In this document: one piece after another, positions 1 through 6,368 of the stretch
Layout of the letters: every line of letters starts with the position of its first letter
How positions within the stretch are numbered: position 1 is the first letter of the stretch
NCBI GenBank assembly: GCA_012798275.1
Contig: JAAZNO010000285.1
Coordinates: 1-7,915, forward strand
Length of the DNA: 7,915 bases
Source: Chloroflexota bacterium
Lineage (GTDB): Bacteria; Chloroflexota; Anaerolineae; B4-G1; SLSP01
Direction of reading: 5' to 3'
Program-made: the position numbers and the translations under genes
The notes under the pieces: generated by a model
Databases searched by the model: none
What the model saw: the letters and a program-made list of their open reading frames with translations, nothing else
What the model was told of the DNA's origin: nothing

Positions 1-2326
1 CGCGGCCGTCGGACAGCACTTCGACGTCGCCGTGCTGATCGGTGCGATAGACGGCCACATCCAGCAACCGCGCCAGCACCTGCGGCGCCGGAGCGCCTCG
101 GGTGTTGTCGCTGCCGACGCTGATCACGGCGGCAGCCGGCGCGACCGCCTGCAGGAATGCCGGCGTCGCGGACGTCGCCGCGCCGTGACGGGGCACGTGC
201 AGGACGTCAGCGGACAACAGCTCCGGGGAACTGCGCACCAATCCTTCCTCCACCGTCGTCGTCGCCGCGCCGGCAAAGAGCACGCTCGTCTCGCCATAAT
301 CCAATCGCAGCACCAACGGACCGGCGGCGTCTTCGGGAAAGGGCCACAACACGCGCAGCTTTCCGCCATCTTTCAGTTCCCACTGCTCCCCCGCCGTCAA
401 CACGCGGACTTGCGCGGCGGGACGGGCAGCGAGCAGCGCTTCCCAGCGCGCGTAGAAATCGCCCTCTCCCACCTCCGGGCCGATGGCGATCTCCCGCACG
501 GCATAGCGTTCCAGCACCGCAATCAGCCCGCTGAGGCGCGCCTCGTCCGGCGAGGTCAAAACCACCAGATCGAGCTCTCGTTCCCAGAAGGGCAGCCGTT
601 TTCCCAACTGCGAAAGCAACCGTGAGGCATCCGGGCCACCATCAATGAGCACCTGCTGCCCGGAGGGCGTCTGAATCAGCGCCGCGTCGCCCTGTCCCAC
701 ATCCAGAAAAGTGACATGGAGCTGACCATCAGGGCGCAAATAGAGGAAGATCCCCACCAGCGCCACCGTCGCCAACGCGCCCGCCCGCTGCCAGGTGGGC
801 AGACCGCGCACCGCCTGCCACTGCCGCTGACGCTGGACGCGAGGTTGCGTGTACGCCCACAGTCCGATCCCCAACGCCAGGTAGTAGCCCCACACCAACG
901 GCAGCCCGATCCGTCCCACGGGAATCGAGGCGAGGGGGATACGCGCGGTGAGGAAAACCAGCTCGATGGTGTACGTGAGGAATACCCAGGCGAACCACGC
1001 GACGACCTGTCCCAAGGGGAACACCACCAACGCCACGAGCAGCGCCACGCCTCCGAAGAGCATCACAAACGGCTGCGCCGGCAAAATCAGCAGGTTGGTG
1101 AGCAACGTCACCACCGAGAAGCGCCGAAAAGTGGCCACGATGATGGGGATCGTGGTGATCTGCGCGGCAAGGGTCACAATAAGCGCGTCGCTGAGCCAAC
1201 CGAGGAACCATTCCGCGCGCTGCGGGGGCATCAACCGCAAGAGCAGCCGCCGGAAGGTCTGCGTGAGGGGCTCGGTGAAGAAAAGCAATCCCGCCGTCGC
1301 CGCCAGGCTGAGCTGGAAGCCCACGTCCCACAGCACGAAGGGGTTGTGCGCCGACATGAGCAGCGCTGCCAGCGCGAGCGAGGTCGGCCCGTGGATGGGA
1401 CGCTCTTCGCGGCGCGCCAGAATCGCCAGACTGCCCATCACCGCAGCGCGCACCACCGCCGCGGCGGCGCCCACCAGAAACGTGTAGAGCCACACGCCGC
1501 CCACCGCGACCGGCAGCTCGCCCTTTTTCCCAAAGACGCGCCGCGCCACTACCGAAAGCACCCCGGCGATGAGCGTGAGGTTGAACCCCGAGATCGCCAC
1601 GATGTGGCTGGTGCCTGTGGTGGAAAAGGCCTCCTTCAGTTCAGCGGGGATGCCCGATTCAACGCCCAGGAGGATTCCTGCCAACAGCGAAGCCTGCGGC
1701 TCCGGCAACAGACGCAGCAACGTCGTCAGCGCGCGCGCCTTGAAGCGGTACAGCGCCTCGCGCACCCGGCTCCGTTGATGCGAGGCGAGCACGCGCACCT
1801 CGGCCTGTCGCACGAGCGTGTGGATTCCCTGCCGCGCCAGGTAGTCCCGGTAGGAGAAATCCTCGAAGGCGGGCGGCGTTTCCAGCGCGCCGAGCACCTC
1901 AATGCGGTCGCCGTAGAACGCCGACGTGAAAGGCGGCCCCTTCACCAGCACCTGGCCGTGCACCGGCAGCTCGCGTCCATCAGCCAGCAACAGCCGCTCC
2001 GCCTCCACCGTCAGGTTAGTGTACGTCGCGCGGCGATCCGGCTCTCCCACCACCACGCCGGTGAGCGTGACCGCCGTCGCGCCGTTGTAGGAGGCCACGT
2101 GCCCGGCGTTGAAGACGGGGCGGGCCAGCAAATAGCGCCCCGCGCCGAGCGCCAGTCCCGCCAGTGCCCAGGCGATCAGTGTCGCGCGGCGGTCGTGCGC
2201 GAGGCCAAAATGCACCACCAACGCGGCGGGCAAAGCCAGCAACAGCCAGACGGGATGTAAAACAGCGGCTTGAGCCAGCACGATCCCACAAGCCCAAGCC
2301 GCTGTGAATGCCACCAGGGGTGTCAT
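1..2326 (-). CDS. comEC: ComEC/Rec2 family DNA-uptake channel protein, 3'-truncated by window edge
   Basis: Inner-membrane channel that carries single-stranded DNA into the cytoplasm during natural transformation. One uninterrupted minus-strand frame gives 775 residues before the window ends. The start is ATG at 2326: a GAGGG Shine-Dalgarno lies 7 nt upstream and the frame is closed by TGA shortly before it. Seen in order: an N-terminal hydrophobic segment and OB-fold-like region, ending with the family motif FSYRDYLARQGI; a multi-TM Competence domain with GTSHIVAISGFN (H241, S246, G247) and MSAHNPFVLWDVGFQLS (from M324); and a C-terminal MBL-type domain starting at LHVTFLDVGQGD (D542, D547). 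The last visible residues, QHGDVEVLSDG, match the end of the family, so only a few residues should be missing. In the MBL domain the usual THxHxDH motif reads TSPDEAR (591-597), TGD reads AGA, HHG reads RHG and gHP reads GAP, so metal binding is probably lost. It lies 73 bp downstream of the REC-GGDEF gene on the same strand, with no terminator seen between them. Confidence 0.95.
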   Translation of the reverse strand, partial: MTPLVAFTAAWACGIVLAQAAVLHPVWLLLALPAALVVHFGLAHDRRATLIAWALAGLALGAGRYLLARPVFNAGHVASYNGATAVTLTGVVVGEPDRRATYTNLTVEAERLLLADGRELPVHGQVLVKGPPFTSAFYGDRIEVLGALETPPAFEDFSYRDYLARQGIHTLVRQAEVRVLASHQRSRVREALYRFKARALTTLLRLLPEPQASLLAGILLGVESGIPAELKEAFSTTGTSHIVAISGFNLTLIAGVLSVVARRVFGKKGELPVAVGGVWLYTFLVGAAAAVVRAAVMGSLAILARREERPIHGPTSLALAALLMSAHNPFVLWDVGFQLSLAATAGLLFFTEPLTQTFRRLLLRLMPPQRAEWFLGWLSDALIVTLAAQITTIPIIVATFRRFSVVTLLTNLLILPAQPFVMLFGGVALLVALVVFPLGQVVAWFAWVFLTYTIELVFLTARIPLASIPVGRIGLPLVWGYYLALGIGLWAYTQPRVQRQRQWQAVRGLPTWQRAGALATVALVGIFLYLRPDGQLHVTFLDVGQGDAALIQTPSGQQVLIDGGPDASRLLSQLGKRLPFWERELDLVVLTSPDEARLSGLIAVLERYAVREIAIGPEVGEGDFYARWEALLAARPAAQVRVLTAGEQWELKDGGKLRVLWPFPEDAAGPLVLRLDYGETSVLFAGAATTTVEEGLVRSSPELLSADVLHVPRHGAATSATPAFLQAVAPAAAVISVGSDNTRGAPAPQVLARLLDVAVYRTDQHGDVEVLSDGR

Positions 2327-2399
2327 CGGCGCACCCTCAATGTCTGCATCTCACTCCCGTCAGATCAAGACTTCCGGAGACATCGCCCCTTGCGGGAAG

Positions 2400-3254
2400 C
2401 TACGCCAGCGCCTCCGTCAACGCGCGGATGTCGTAGAAGGGTCCGGCGCTGGCATCCACGCTGGTGATGCGCAAGGTTGCCAATGGCGTCGGTTCCCCAT
2501 CCAGCAGCAGCTGCCCTTGCTGCAAGTCCATGAAGCCGTAGTGCGTCTGCAACACCAGCTCAAAACGCTGCTGCACCTCGGCGGCCAGGCTCGCCACGCG
2601 GCTTTGGCGGGTCACAATGACGAAATCGTCATTGCCGTTGTAGCCCAGGAAATCGTCGAGGATGTCGTCCATGCTCAGCGCCTCGGCCAGGATCAACGTC
2701 ACGCTGCGAAGGAAATCCCCCCCGGCCTGGAAGCCGTACACGTCACGGAAGGCGTCAAGCCCGGTCACTCTAAGGCGCATCAGGGCCCACGGCCCCTCAG
2801 GCTCGGCGAGGAGCCGCCGCAGTTGATTTTGGATCAGGCGGCCGGTAGGCAGCCCGGTGATGGGGTCAAGCATGTTGGTCGCGCTCGCGCGGCGCAGGGC
2901 ATTGCGCACCCGCAGCGTCACTTCCAGGGGGTCGAAGGGAAGGGTGACGAAATCATCCGCGCCCTGCTCCAGGCCTATCAGCCGCTCCACATGACTTTCT
3001 TTATCGGCGAGCAGCATGAGGAAGATGTGTTGCGTGCGGGCAATCTGCCGCAAGCGCCTGGCCACTTCGGCTCCGGGGAGATCGGGCAGGGAAGTGCTGA
3101 TGATGATCGCCTCCGGCAACAGCCGCACCGCGGCAGCGATCCCTTCAGCGCCGGATTCCGCCACCTCTACCTGCAGCCCTTCTGCCTCGAAGCGTTCTTT
3201 CAGCCCCTCGCGATTGACGGGGTTATCTTCGATAATCAGAATTCGCCCTTCCAC
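2400..3254 (-). CDS. Degenerate response regulator: pseudo-receiver plus GGDEF-like domain
   Basis: A 284-residue protein that begins with a receiver (REC) fold and ends with a GGDEF-type fold. GTG at 3254 is chosen as start because GAGGAGG lies 7 nt before it and GRILIIEDN follows directly; a further-upstream ATG at 3305 would add 17 unrelated residues and has no such site. In REC the acidic pair is present (E9, D10). The phospho-acceptor position is Ser53 (ISTSLPDLPG where families have LDLMLPDMDG), the switch Thr is Leu82, and the conserved Lys is Leu105 (DDFVTLPF). The second half opens with LDPITGLPTGR (129-139), a good GGDEF-domain entry motif. However, the signature is GNDDF (207-211), the first metal Asp aligns with Gly165, and the NDxxGH stretch is shortened. 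Inference: neither phosphorylation nor diguanylate cyclase activity is likely, and the protein may act as a binding or scaffold regulator. It has its own promoter and probably shares a transcript with comEC. Confidence 0.85.
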   Translation of the reverse strand: MEGRILIIEDNPVNREGLKERFEAEGLQVEVAESGAEGIAAAVRLLPEAIIISTSLPDLPGAEVARRLRQIARTQHIFLMLLADKESHVERLIGLEQGADDFVTLPFDPLEVTLRVRNALRRASATNMLDPITGLPTGRLIQNQLRRLLAEPEGPWALMRLRVTGLDAFRDVYGFQAGGDFLRSVTLILAEALSMDDILDDFLGYNGNDDFVIVTRQSRVASLAAEVQQRFELVLQTHYGFMDLQQGQLLLDGEPTPLATLRITSVDASAGPFYDIRALTEALA

Positions 3255-3261
3255 GCCACTG

Positions 3262-3268
3262 CCTCCTC
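3262..3268 (-). promoter_or_regulatory. Ribosome binding site deciding a GTG start
   Basis: On the minus strand the sequence GAGGAGG sits 7 nt upstream of GTG at 3254. This strong, correctly spaced site is why the REC-GGDEF protein is started there and not at the upstream ATG (3305). Confidence 0.85.
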
Positions 3269-3288
3269 GGAAAATAAGCGAATCACTT

Positions 3289-3300
3289 ACGTGCGCACGT
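3289..3300. promoter_or_regulatory. Perfect 12-bp palindrome in the 5' leader of the REC-GGDEF gene
   Basis: ACGTGCGCACGT is a perfect inverted repeat with no spacer. It lies about 35 bp upstream of the GTG start and about 60 bp downstream of the predicted transcription start of the REC-GGDEF gene. Such a site could be an operator for a dimeric repressor, but no matching regulator is known here and chance cannot be excluded. Confidence 0.35.
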
Positions 3301-3368
3301 GGCACCTGGGCACACCTTCACACGTTATGTGCATTCCCGGTAGTGTAGCCAGGAGCCATGCTGCCTCT

Positions 3369-3397
3369 ATTATAGACAATAACGGAGTTTTGGTCAA
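3369..3397 (-). promoter_or_regulatory. Sigma70-type promoter of the REC-GGDEF/comEC unit
   Basis: Read on the minus strand, TTGACC (3392-3397) is followed after exactly 17 bp by TATAAT (3369-3374). That is 5/6 and 6/6 matches to the housekeeping consensus. Transcription would begin near 3362, giving a leader of about 107 nt before the GTG at 3254. Confidence 0.8.
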
Positions 3398-3415
3398 ACA
3401 CAATCCCGGCAGCGC

Positions 3416-3428
3416 TCACATCATGTGA
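3416..3428. promoter_or_regulatory. Inverted repeat between divergent promoters (candidate operator)
   Basis: TCACAT-C-ATGTGA is a perfect inverted repeat with 6-bp arms around one base. Its centre (3422) is about 60 bp upstream of the predicted minus-strand transcription start, a typical position for an activator, and about 77 bp upstream of the plus-strand start. The arms resemble Crp half-sites, but in the opposite arrangement to TGTGA-N6-TCACA. Functional assignment is inference only. Confidence 0.4.
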
Positions 3429-3463
3429 CCCGCCGCGGGGTGCGCCTTTCAGGGCGGTCCAGC

Positions 3464-3492
3464 TTGCCGACACGGGCAATTGTGCGTATAAT
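3464..3492 (+). promoter_or_regulatory. Sigma70-type promoter of the cNMP-domain operon
   Basis: TTGCCG (3464-3469) and TATAAT (3487-3492) are separated by exactly 17 bp, 4/6 and 6/6 matches to consensus. Transcription would start near 3499 and leave an 80-nt leader before the ATG at 3580. It faces away from the promoter at 3369-3397. Confidence 0.75.
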
Positions 3493-3566
3493 GAAACTAC
3501 ACTCGCACTCTTGTAGCCGCCCCTACTGGCCGCGACATCTAAAGGACTTCGTCTCAGCGTCAAGAT

Positions 3567-3573
3567 GGGAGGG
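3567..3573 (+). promoter_or_regulatory. Ribosome binding site deciding the cNMP-protein start
   Basis: GGGAGGG followed by six A residues and then ATG at 3580 gives ideal spacing. The in-frame ATG at 3565 overlaps this site and has no ribosome binding site of its own, so 3580 is preferred. Confidence 0.8.
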
Positions 3574-3579
3574 AAAAAA

Positions 3580-4041
3580 ATGAGTGTACCCGTTGATGTA
3601 TTACGCACCGCGGATCTCTTCGCCGGACTCACGAACGAGCAGATAGAAGCGCTAGCCGCGCTGGGGGAAAGACGCACGTTTCAATGCGGAGACGTGATTG
3701 TCCGGGAAAAAGACGCCGGAGATGAGCTGTACATCACGCTTTCGGGGCAGGTAGAGGTGAGCTGCACGGGTGACATCGGCGGCACGACGCTGGTGCTTCT
3801 GGGCGCAGGGCAGGGCTTCGGAGAAATTTCGGTGCTGGATTCCGGCCCCCGCTCGGCCACGATCACCTGTGTCTCCGCCAGCGCCGAACTCCTGATCCTG
3901 CACGGCGGCCCCCTGCTGGCTTACTGCGAGCGTGACCCCCTCACCGGCTACCGGATCATGTACAACCTGGCCCGCGATCTCGCTTTCAAACTGCGGCACC
4001 GCAACATCACCCTGGCTGGCGGTGAGGAGGGGCGAGCATGA
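3580..4041 (+). CDS. Stand-alone cyclic-nucleotide-binding domain protein
   Basis: A 153-residue soluble protein made almost entirely of one Crp/cNMP-type beta-roll. It opens with LRTADLFAGLTNEQIEALA (8-26), the usual entry helix of the family, and continues with the first strands around CGDVIVREKDAGDELYIT. The phosphate-binding cassette is GFGEISVLDSGPRSATIT (79-96). FGE (80-82) and RSA (91-93) supply the Glu and Arg that normally contact the ribose and cyclic phosphate, so ligand binding looks feasible. No helix-turn-helix follows; the tail after about residue 120 is a helix ending in Arg/Glu-rich sequence, so it is not a Crp-type transcription factor by itself. The TGA overlaps the ATG of the next gene (ATGA), implying translational coupling. 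The strong upstream promoter and the divergent REC-GGDEF gene suggest a small signalling locus, which is inference. The ligand cannot be told from sequence. Confidence 0.88.
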   Translation: MSVPVDVLRTADLFAGLTNEQIEALAALGERRTFQCGDVIVREKDAGDELYITLSGQVEVSCTGDIGGTTLVLLGAGQGFGEISVLDSGPRSATITCVSASAELLILHGGPLLAYCERDPLTGYRIMYNLARDLAFKLRHRNITLAGGEEGRA

Positions 4042-4259
4042 TCTACAAAGTGAGTTATGTCGTTCCCGGTCATGCCCACCCCGGCGCGATCATCAATCAA
4101 ACCACCATGCCCTACGTAGGGGAGAAGGTGCGCCTGGGAGACCTGTGGTGCGAAATCGTCGAGACCAAGGACCTGCTGCCGCCGCATGGCGATTTCGCCT
4201 ACATCCACGTCACGTGCCGCCCGATCCCCACCCCCGAAACTGAAACCACCTCCAGCTAA
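4038..4259 (+). CDS. Small hypothetical protein coupled to the cNMP-domain gene
   Basis: A 73-residue protein that I do not recognise. The start ATG (4038) overlaps the preceding stop codon as ATGA, and GAGGAGGGG (4024-4032) lies a few bases upstream inside the preceding gene, so a coupled two-gene operon is well supported. The sequence has no signal peptide, no membrane segment and no HTH. It reads as short alternating strands (YKVSYVVPG, KVRLGDLWCEIVETKDLL, FAYIHVTCRPI) with two Cys and four His, ending in a Pro/Thr/Ser-rich tail. A compact beta-barrel or beta-sandwich is plausible. A role as partner or output of the cNMP-binding protein is inferred only from the overlap. The next gene on the right is convergent, 42 bp away. 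Confidence 0.8.
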   Translation: MIYKVSYVVPGHAHPGAIINQTTMPYVGEKVRLGDLWCEIVETKDLLPPHGDFAYIHVTCRPIPTPETETTSS

Positions 4260-4301
4260 ACAGCACCGATCAGCCTTACCGACAAGCCTACCGGGCCATT
4301 T

Positions 4302-5786
4302 TCACAAGCCGTTCAGATAGGTAATGACCAGGCGGGAGGACACTTCCGCCTCGATCCACGCGGCTGCTAACAGCAGCGGCAACGCCACGCTCAGGAAGAG
4401 CTTGCAGAATTGCCCCAGCTCGCGCGCCAGGTCCCGCATGGCCCCGTCCTTCTCCGGAGGCCGCAAGAAGATCATTCCCAGTCGCAGCGCATAGGCCGTC
4501 ACGAGGATCGCCGCCGTCATCTCAAAAATGCCGTGAGGCAGCACCCCGACCGCCAACATCTGCCAGGGACTGATTCCCAACGCCCCTATCTGCGGCAGCA
4601 GGTAAGCGAGGATGCCAATCGGAGCGGCAAGCAGCAGCAACGCCCCAATGCCGATGGAAAAGAAGCCCAGGAGCACGGCCAACAGCAGCGAGCGCACATT
4701 GTTCCAGAAAATTCCCCCGCTGGAGAACGTCGAGAGCAACCCCGTCGTCTCGACGGCCTGCGAGAGAGTGTCGAAATCGGCGTAAGCCGAAGAATCCAGC
4801 GTCCCCCCCGGCAACGGGAAACGCTGCACTCCCCACAGCCCCACCAGAATGCCGCCGCCGATGGCGACTACCAGCGTGAAGAGCAGCTGCGGCCGCAATT
4901 TGCGCACCAGGGCCGGCACCTCATAACGGTACAGATGCTTCACCCCCTGCTGCGGCCAGAAACCGTCCCAAAAGGCCCGCCAGCCCCCTTTGACGTTGAG
5001 CTGATCAATATCCTGCCCCAGCAGCCGCTCGCGGTTGAAAAGCACGATTCCCATGCGCATCAGCAGCACGTTCACAATCAACAAAGCCAGCGCGATGAGC
5101 CACAGGCCCGTATAATTGCCAAAGAGCAACAGCCCGGCTTCCGCCTGCAACAAAAAGGTCATGGGGATGATGATGAAGCTGGCCACCAGATTGGCTGCCC
5201 GCACGCTCGTGGATTGCGCCGAGACCACGACCGCGGCGCTGACCATCACCAGCGATTGCGCCGTTGAGATCAACAGCGCGACCAGAAAGAGGGACACGGG
5301 AGGCCACCACCCCTGAGTGAAGCCGAGCAGCAGGGTGTAGAAGAGGATGCCGATGTAGCTGGCGATCACCGGCGGCACCGTCGCGGCCAGCAATTTGCCG
5401 ATGTAAAGTTGGAGATCGGTAAGGGGCGTCGCCAGCAAGGGCTCCAGGCTGCGACGCTCTTTTTCACCCACGAAAGTCTCCAGGGCAATGACCAGCGAGA
5501 AAGTGGAGGGGAAAAAGCCCACCACCAGCATCAAAAAGGGAAAGAGACGCTCGATGATCAGTCTCGCGCCATACTGGTTGACAAAGTCCAGCCCCTCGGC
5601 TGCCGCAGCATTGGCCAGAAAGGGAAACGCGGTGATCAACAGCAAGATGGGCACCAAAATACGCCAGTCCCGCAAGGTGTCCTTAATTTCCCGCCGCGTC
5701 AAAACCAGCGCCGGCTTCAACTCGACCCATAGCCGCCCCCACAATGAGGGTCGCCCCACTTCTGATCTAATGGCCTGCTGTTCCAT
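4302..5786 (-). CDS. ABC-2 type permease fused to a SpoIIM/DUF95-like domain
   Basis: A 494-residue polytopic membrane protein, the membrane partner of the ATPase at 6369-7316. The N-terminal half (about 1-255) looks like an ABC-2/NatB-type permease: an amphipathic entry (LVLTRREIKDTLRDWRI), six or so hydrophobic segments (near 43-62, 83-103, 133-155, 164-188, 200-222, 226-250), and the family motif FVGEKERRSLEPLLATPL (105-122) followed by IGK. The C-terminal half (about 285-494) has the hallmarks of stage II sporulation protein M: WNNVRSLLLAVLLGFFSIG (361-379), then VLPHGIFEMTAAILVTAYAL (415-434) and a final LLLAAAWIEAEVSS (471-484). Start at ATG 5786: GAGGAGGAG lies 7 nt upstream; the earlier in-frame ATG (5858) would translate a repeat. 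The substrate is unknown; in-frame fusion suggests the SpoIIM part works with the exporter. The 582-bp spacer to the ATPase gene contains repeats and no clear promoter. Confidence 0.9.
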   Translation of the reverse strand: MEQQAIRSEVGRPSLWGRLWVELKPALVLTRREIKDTLRDWRILVPILLLITAFPFLANAAAAEGLDFVNQYGARLIIERLFPFLMLVVGFFPSTFSLVIALETFVGEKERRSLEPLLATPLTDLQLYIGKLLAATVPPVIASYIGILFYTLLLGFTQGWWPPVSLFLVALLISTAQSLVMVSAAVVVSAQSTSVRAANLVASFIIIPMTFLLQAEAGLLLFGNYTGLWLIALALLIVNVLLMRMGIVLFNRERLLGQDIDQLNVKGGWRAFWDGFWPQQGVKHLYRYEVPALVRKLRPQLLFTLVVAIGGGILVGLWGVQRFPLPGGTLDSSAYADFDTLSQAVETTGLLSTFSSGGIFWNNVRSLLLAVLLGFFSIGIGALLLLAAPIGILAYLLPQIGALGISPWQMLAVGVLPHGIFEMTAAILVTAYALRLGMIFLRPPEKDGAMRDLARELGQFCKLFLSVALPLLLAAAWIEAEVSSRLVITYLNGL

Positions 5787-5793
5787 CGGTAGG

Positions 5794-5802
5794 CTCCTCC
5801 TC
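5794..5802 (-). promoter_or_regulatory. Ribosome binding site deciding the permease start
   Basis: GAGGAGGAG on the minus strand, 7 nt before the ATG at 5786. It directly abuts the first 77-bp repeat copy (5804-5880), which shows that the repeat ends where the gene's translation signal begins. Confidence 0.8.
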
Positions 5803-5803
5803 T

Positions 5804-5880
5804 TCAAAAATAGAGAGCAGTGAGCCGCGAGAAAAGAGTAGTCATAGCCTCTGCTCACAAGTCACGGCTCATAACTCACA
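5804..5880. repeat. 77-bp heptamer-based repeat, copy 1
   Basis: Matches copy 2 (6231-6308) at 67 of 77 positions with one extra A in copy 2. Internally it is made of degenerate 7-mers: the right part reads GCTCACA, AGTCACG, GCTCATA, ACTCACA in register, and the left part contains the complementary GTGAGCC type. The two parts can therefore pair as an imperfect hairpin. Confidence 0.85.
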
Positions 5881-5952
5881 CGGTAACTGTTCAGCCACTG
5901 ATTGAAAAATACAAGATTCCCTGGCGACTGCTGAAGATTGAGAATCAACTCT

Positions 5953-6119
5953 TGCCCCTATCCCCTGGCCCCTCCCCCCCGCGCACGCAGGGGGAAGGGG
6001 AACTTTTTTTTGTGGGGTTTTGCAGGCGAGCTACGCCCGCCTGCAAAACCCCTTTATTTTTTCTTCCCCTCCCCAACGGCGCCTGCGCCGTTGGGGAGGG
6101 GGCTGGGGGAGGGGCAAAG
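5953..6119. repeat. C/G-rich palindromic element with three nested hairpins
   Basis: The outer ends are imperfect inverted repeats: TTGCCCCTATCCCCTGGCC near 5952-5970 is complementary to the block at about 6101-6118. Inside are three hairpins: 5969-6000 (C-tract/G-tract, followed by eight T); 6014-6028 with 6038-6052 (perfect 15-bp stem, 9-nt loop, followed by TTTATTTTTTCTT); and 6066-6081 with 6086-6101 (perfect 16-bp stem, CCTG loop). There is no coding capacity of its own. It has the look of a dispersed non-autonomous palindromic repeat (REP/MITE-like), but no target-site duplication is obvious. The T-tracts would terminate only plus-strand transcripts, so the element need not block the minus-strand ABC transcript. 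Confidence 0.75.
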
Positions 6120-6230
6120 GCTACAGCTTACAAAGGTTCATCCATTGCCATCGAGCTACCTGACGCCAGGCCGAACAATGACCGCACTTTTTCTTTTTTG
6201 GATGATGTGCGCCAGCACATGGCGTCTCCC

Positions 6231-6308
6231 TCAAAAAATAGAGAGCAGTGAGCCATGAGAAGAGAGTAGTCACAGTCTCTGCTCACGGGCCACGGCTCAC
6301 ACCTCACA
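6231..6308. repeat. 77-bp heptamer-based repeat, copy 2
   Basis: Direct-repeat partner of 5804-5880 (about 87% identity). Here the heptamer structure is clearest: GCTCACG, GGCCACG, GCTCACA, CCTCACA run consecutively from 6281. AGCAGTGAGCC near its left end can pair with GGCTCACACCT near its right end, giving a roughly 12-bp stem with two mismatches. Most differences from copy 1 are transitions, consistent with an old duplication or with two insertions of a dispersed family. Confidence 0.85.
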
Positions 6309-6368
6309 TTGTTATTCTCATTTCCGGGAATCGGCTGCCGGTCTCAGGCGGGGAATTCCATCCCCGGC

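Larger units (their letters stand above)
5881..6368. other. Gene-free spacer between ATPase and permease genes
   Basis: The non-coding interval between the ATPase stop and the permease start (5787-6368 in full) holds, besides the palindromic element and the two repeat copies listed separately, only short unique stretches (about 5881-5950, 6121-6230 and 6309-6368). One small hairpin (6205-6210 with 6215-6220, loop GCCA) is visible. I see no convincing minus-strand promoter for the permease and no intrinsic terminator with a T-tract after the ATPase gene. Frames that cross this interval are formed by repeat sequence and lack ribosome binding sites. Confidence 0.6.

Noticed and set aside
716..2260. 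Long plus-strand open frame of 514 codons
   Set aside because: It is antisense to comEC, very rich in Arg, Gln and His, has no ribosome binding site and no recognisable domain, whereas the minus-strand frame has unmistakable ComEC motifs throughout.
2304..3428. Plus-strand open frame of 374 codons
   Set aside because: Antisense to the REC-GGDEF gene; composition is that of a complementary-strand shadow in a G+C-rich genome.
3416..3428. Canonical Crp/Fnr binding site
   Set aside because: The half-sites are in the reverse order (TCACA then TGTGA) with a 3-bp gap between them, so it does not fit TGTGA-N6-TCACA; kept only as a generic palindrome.
4260..4301. Terminator between the convergent genes
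   Set aside because: No stable hairpin followed by a T-tract can be seen on either strand in this 42-bp gap.
5820..6258. Plus-strand frames of 143 and 106 codons across the spacer
   Set aside because: They translate the palindromic element and both repeat copies, with homopolymer runs and Pro-rich stretches, and lack a ribosome binding site.
5804..6308. CRISPR array
   Set aside because: Only two diverged repeat copies with a 350-bp non-unique interval; no regular spacers and no cas genes.
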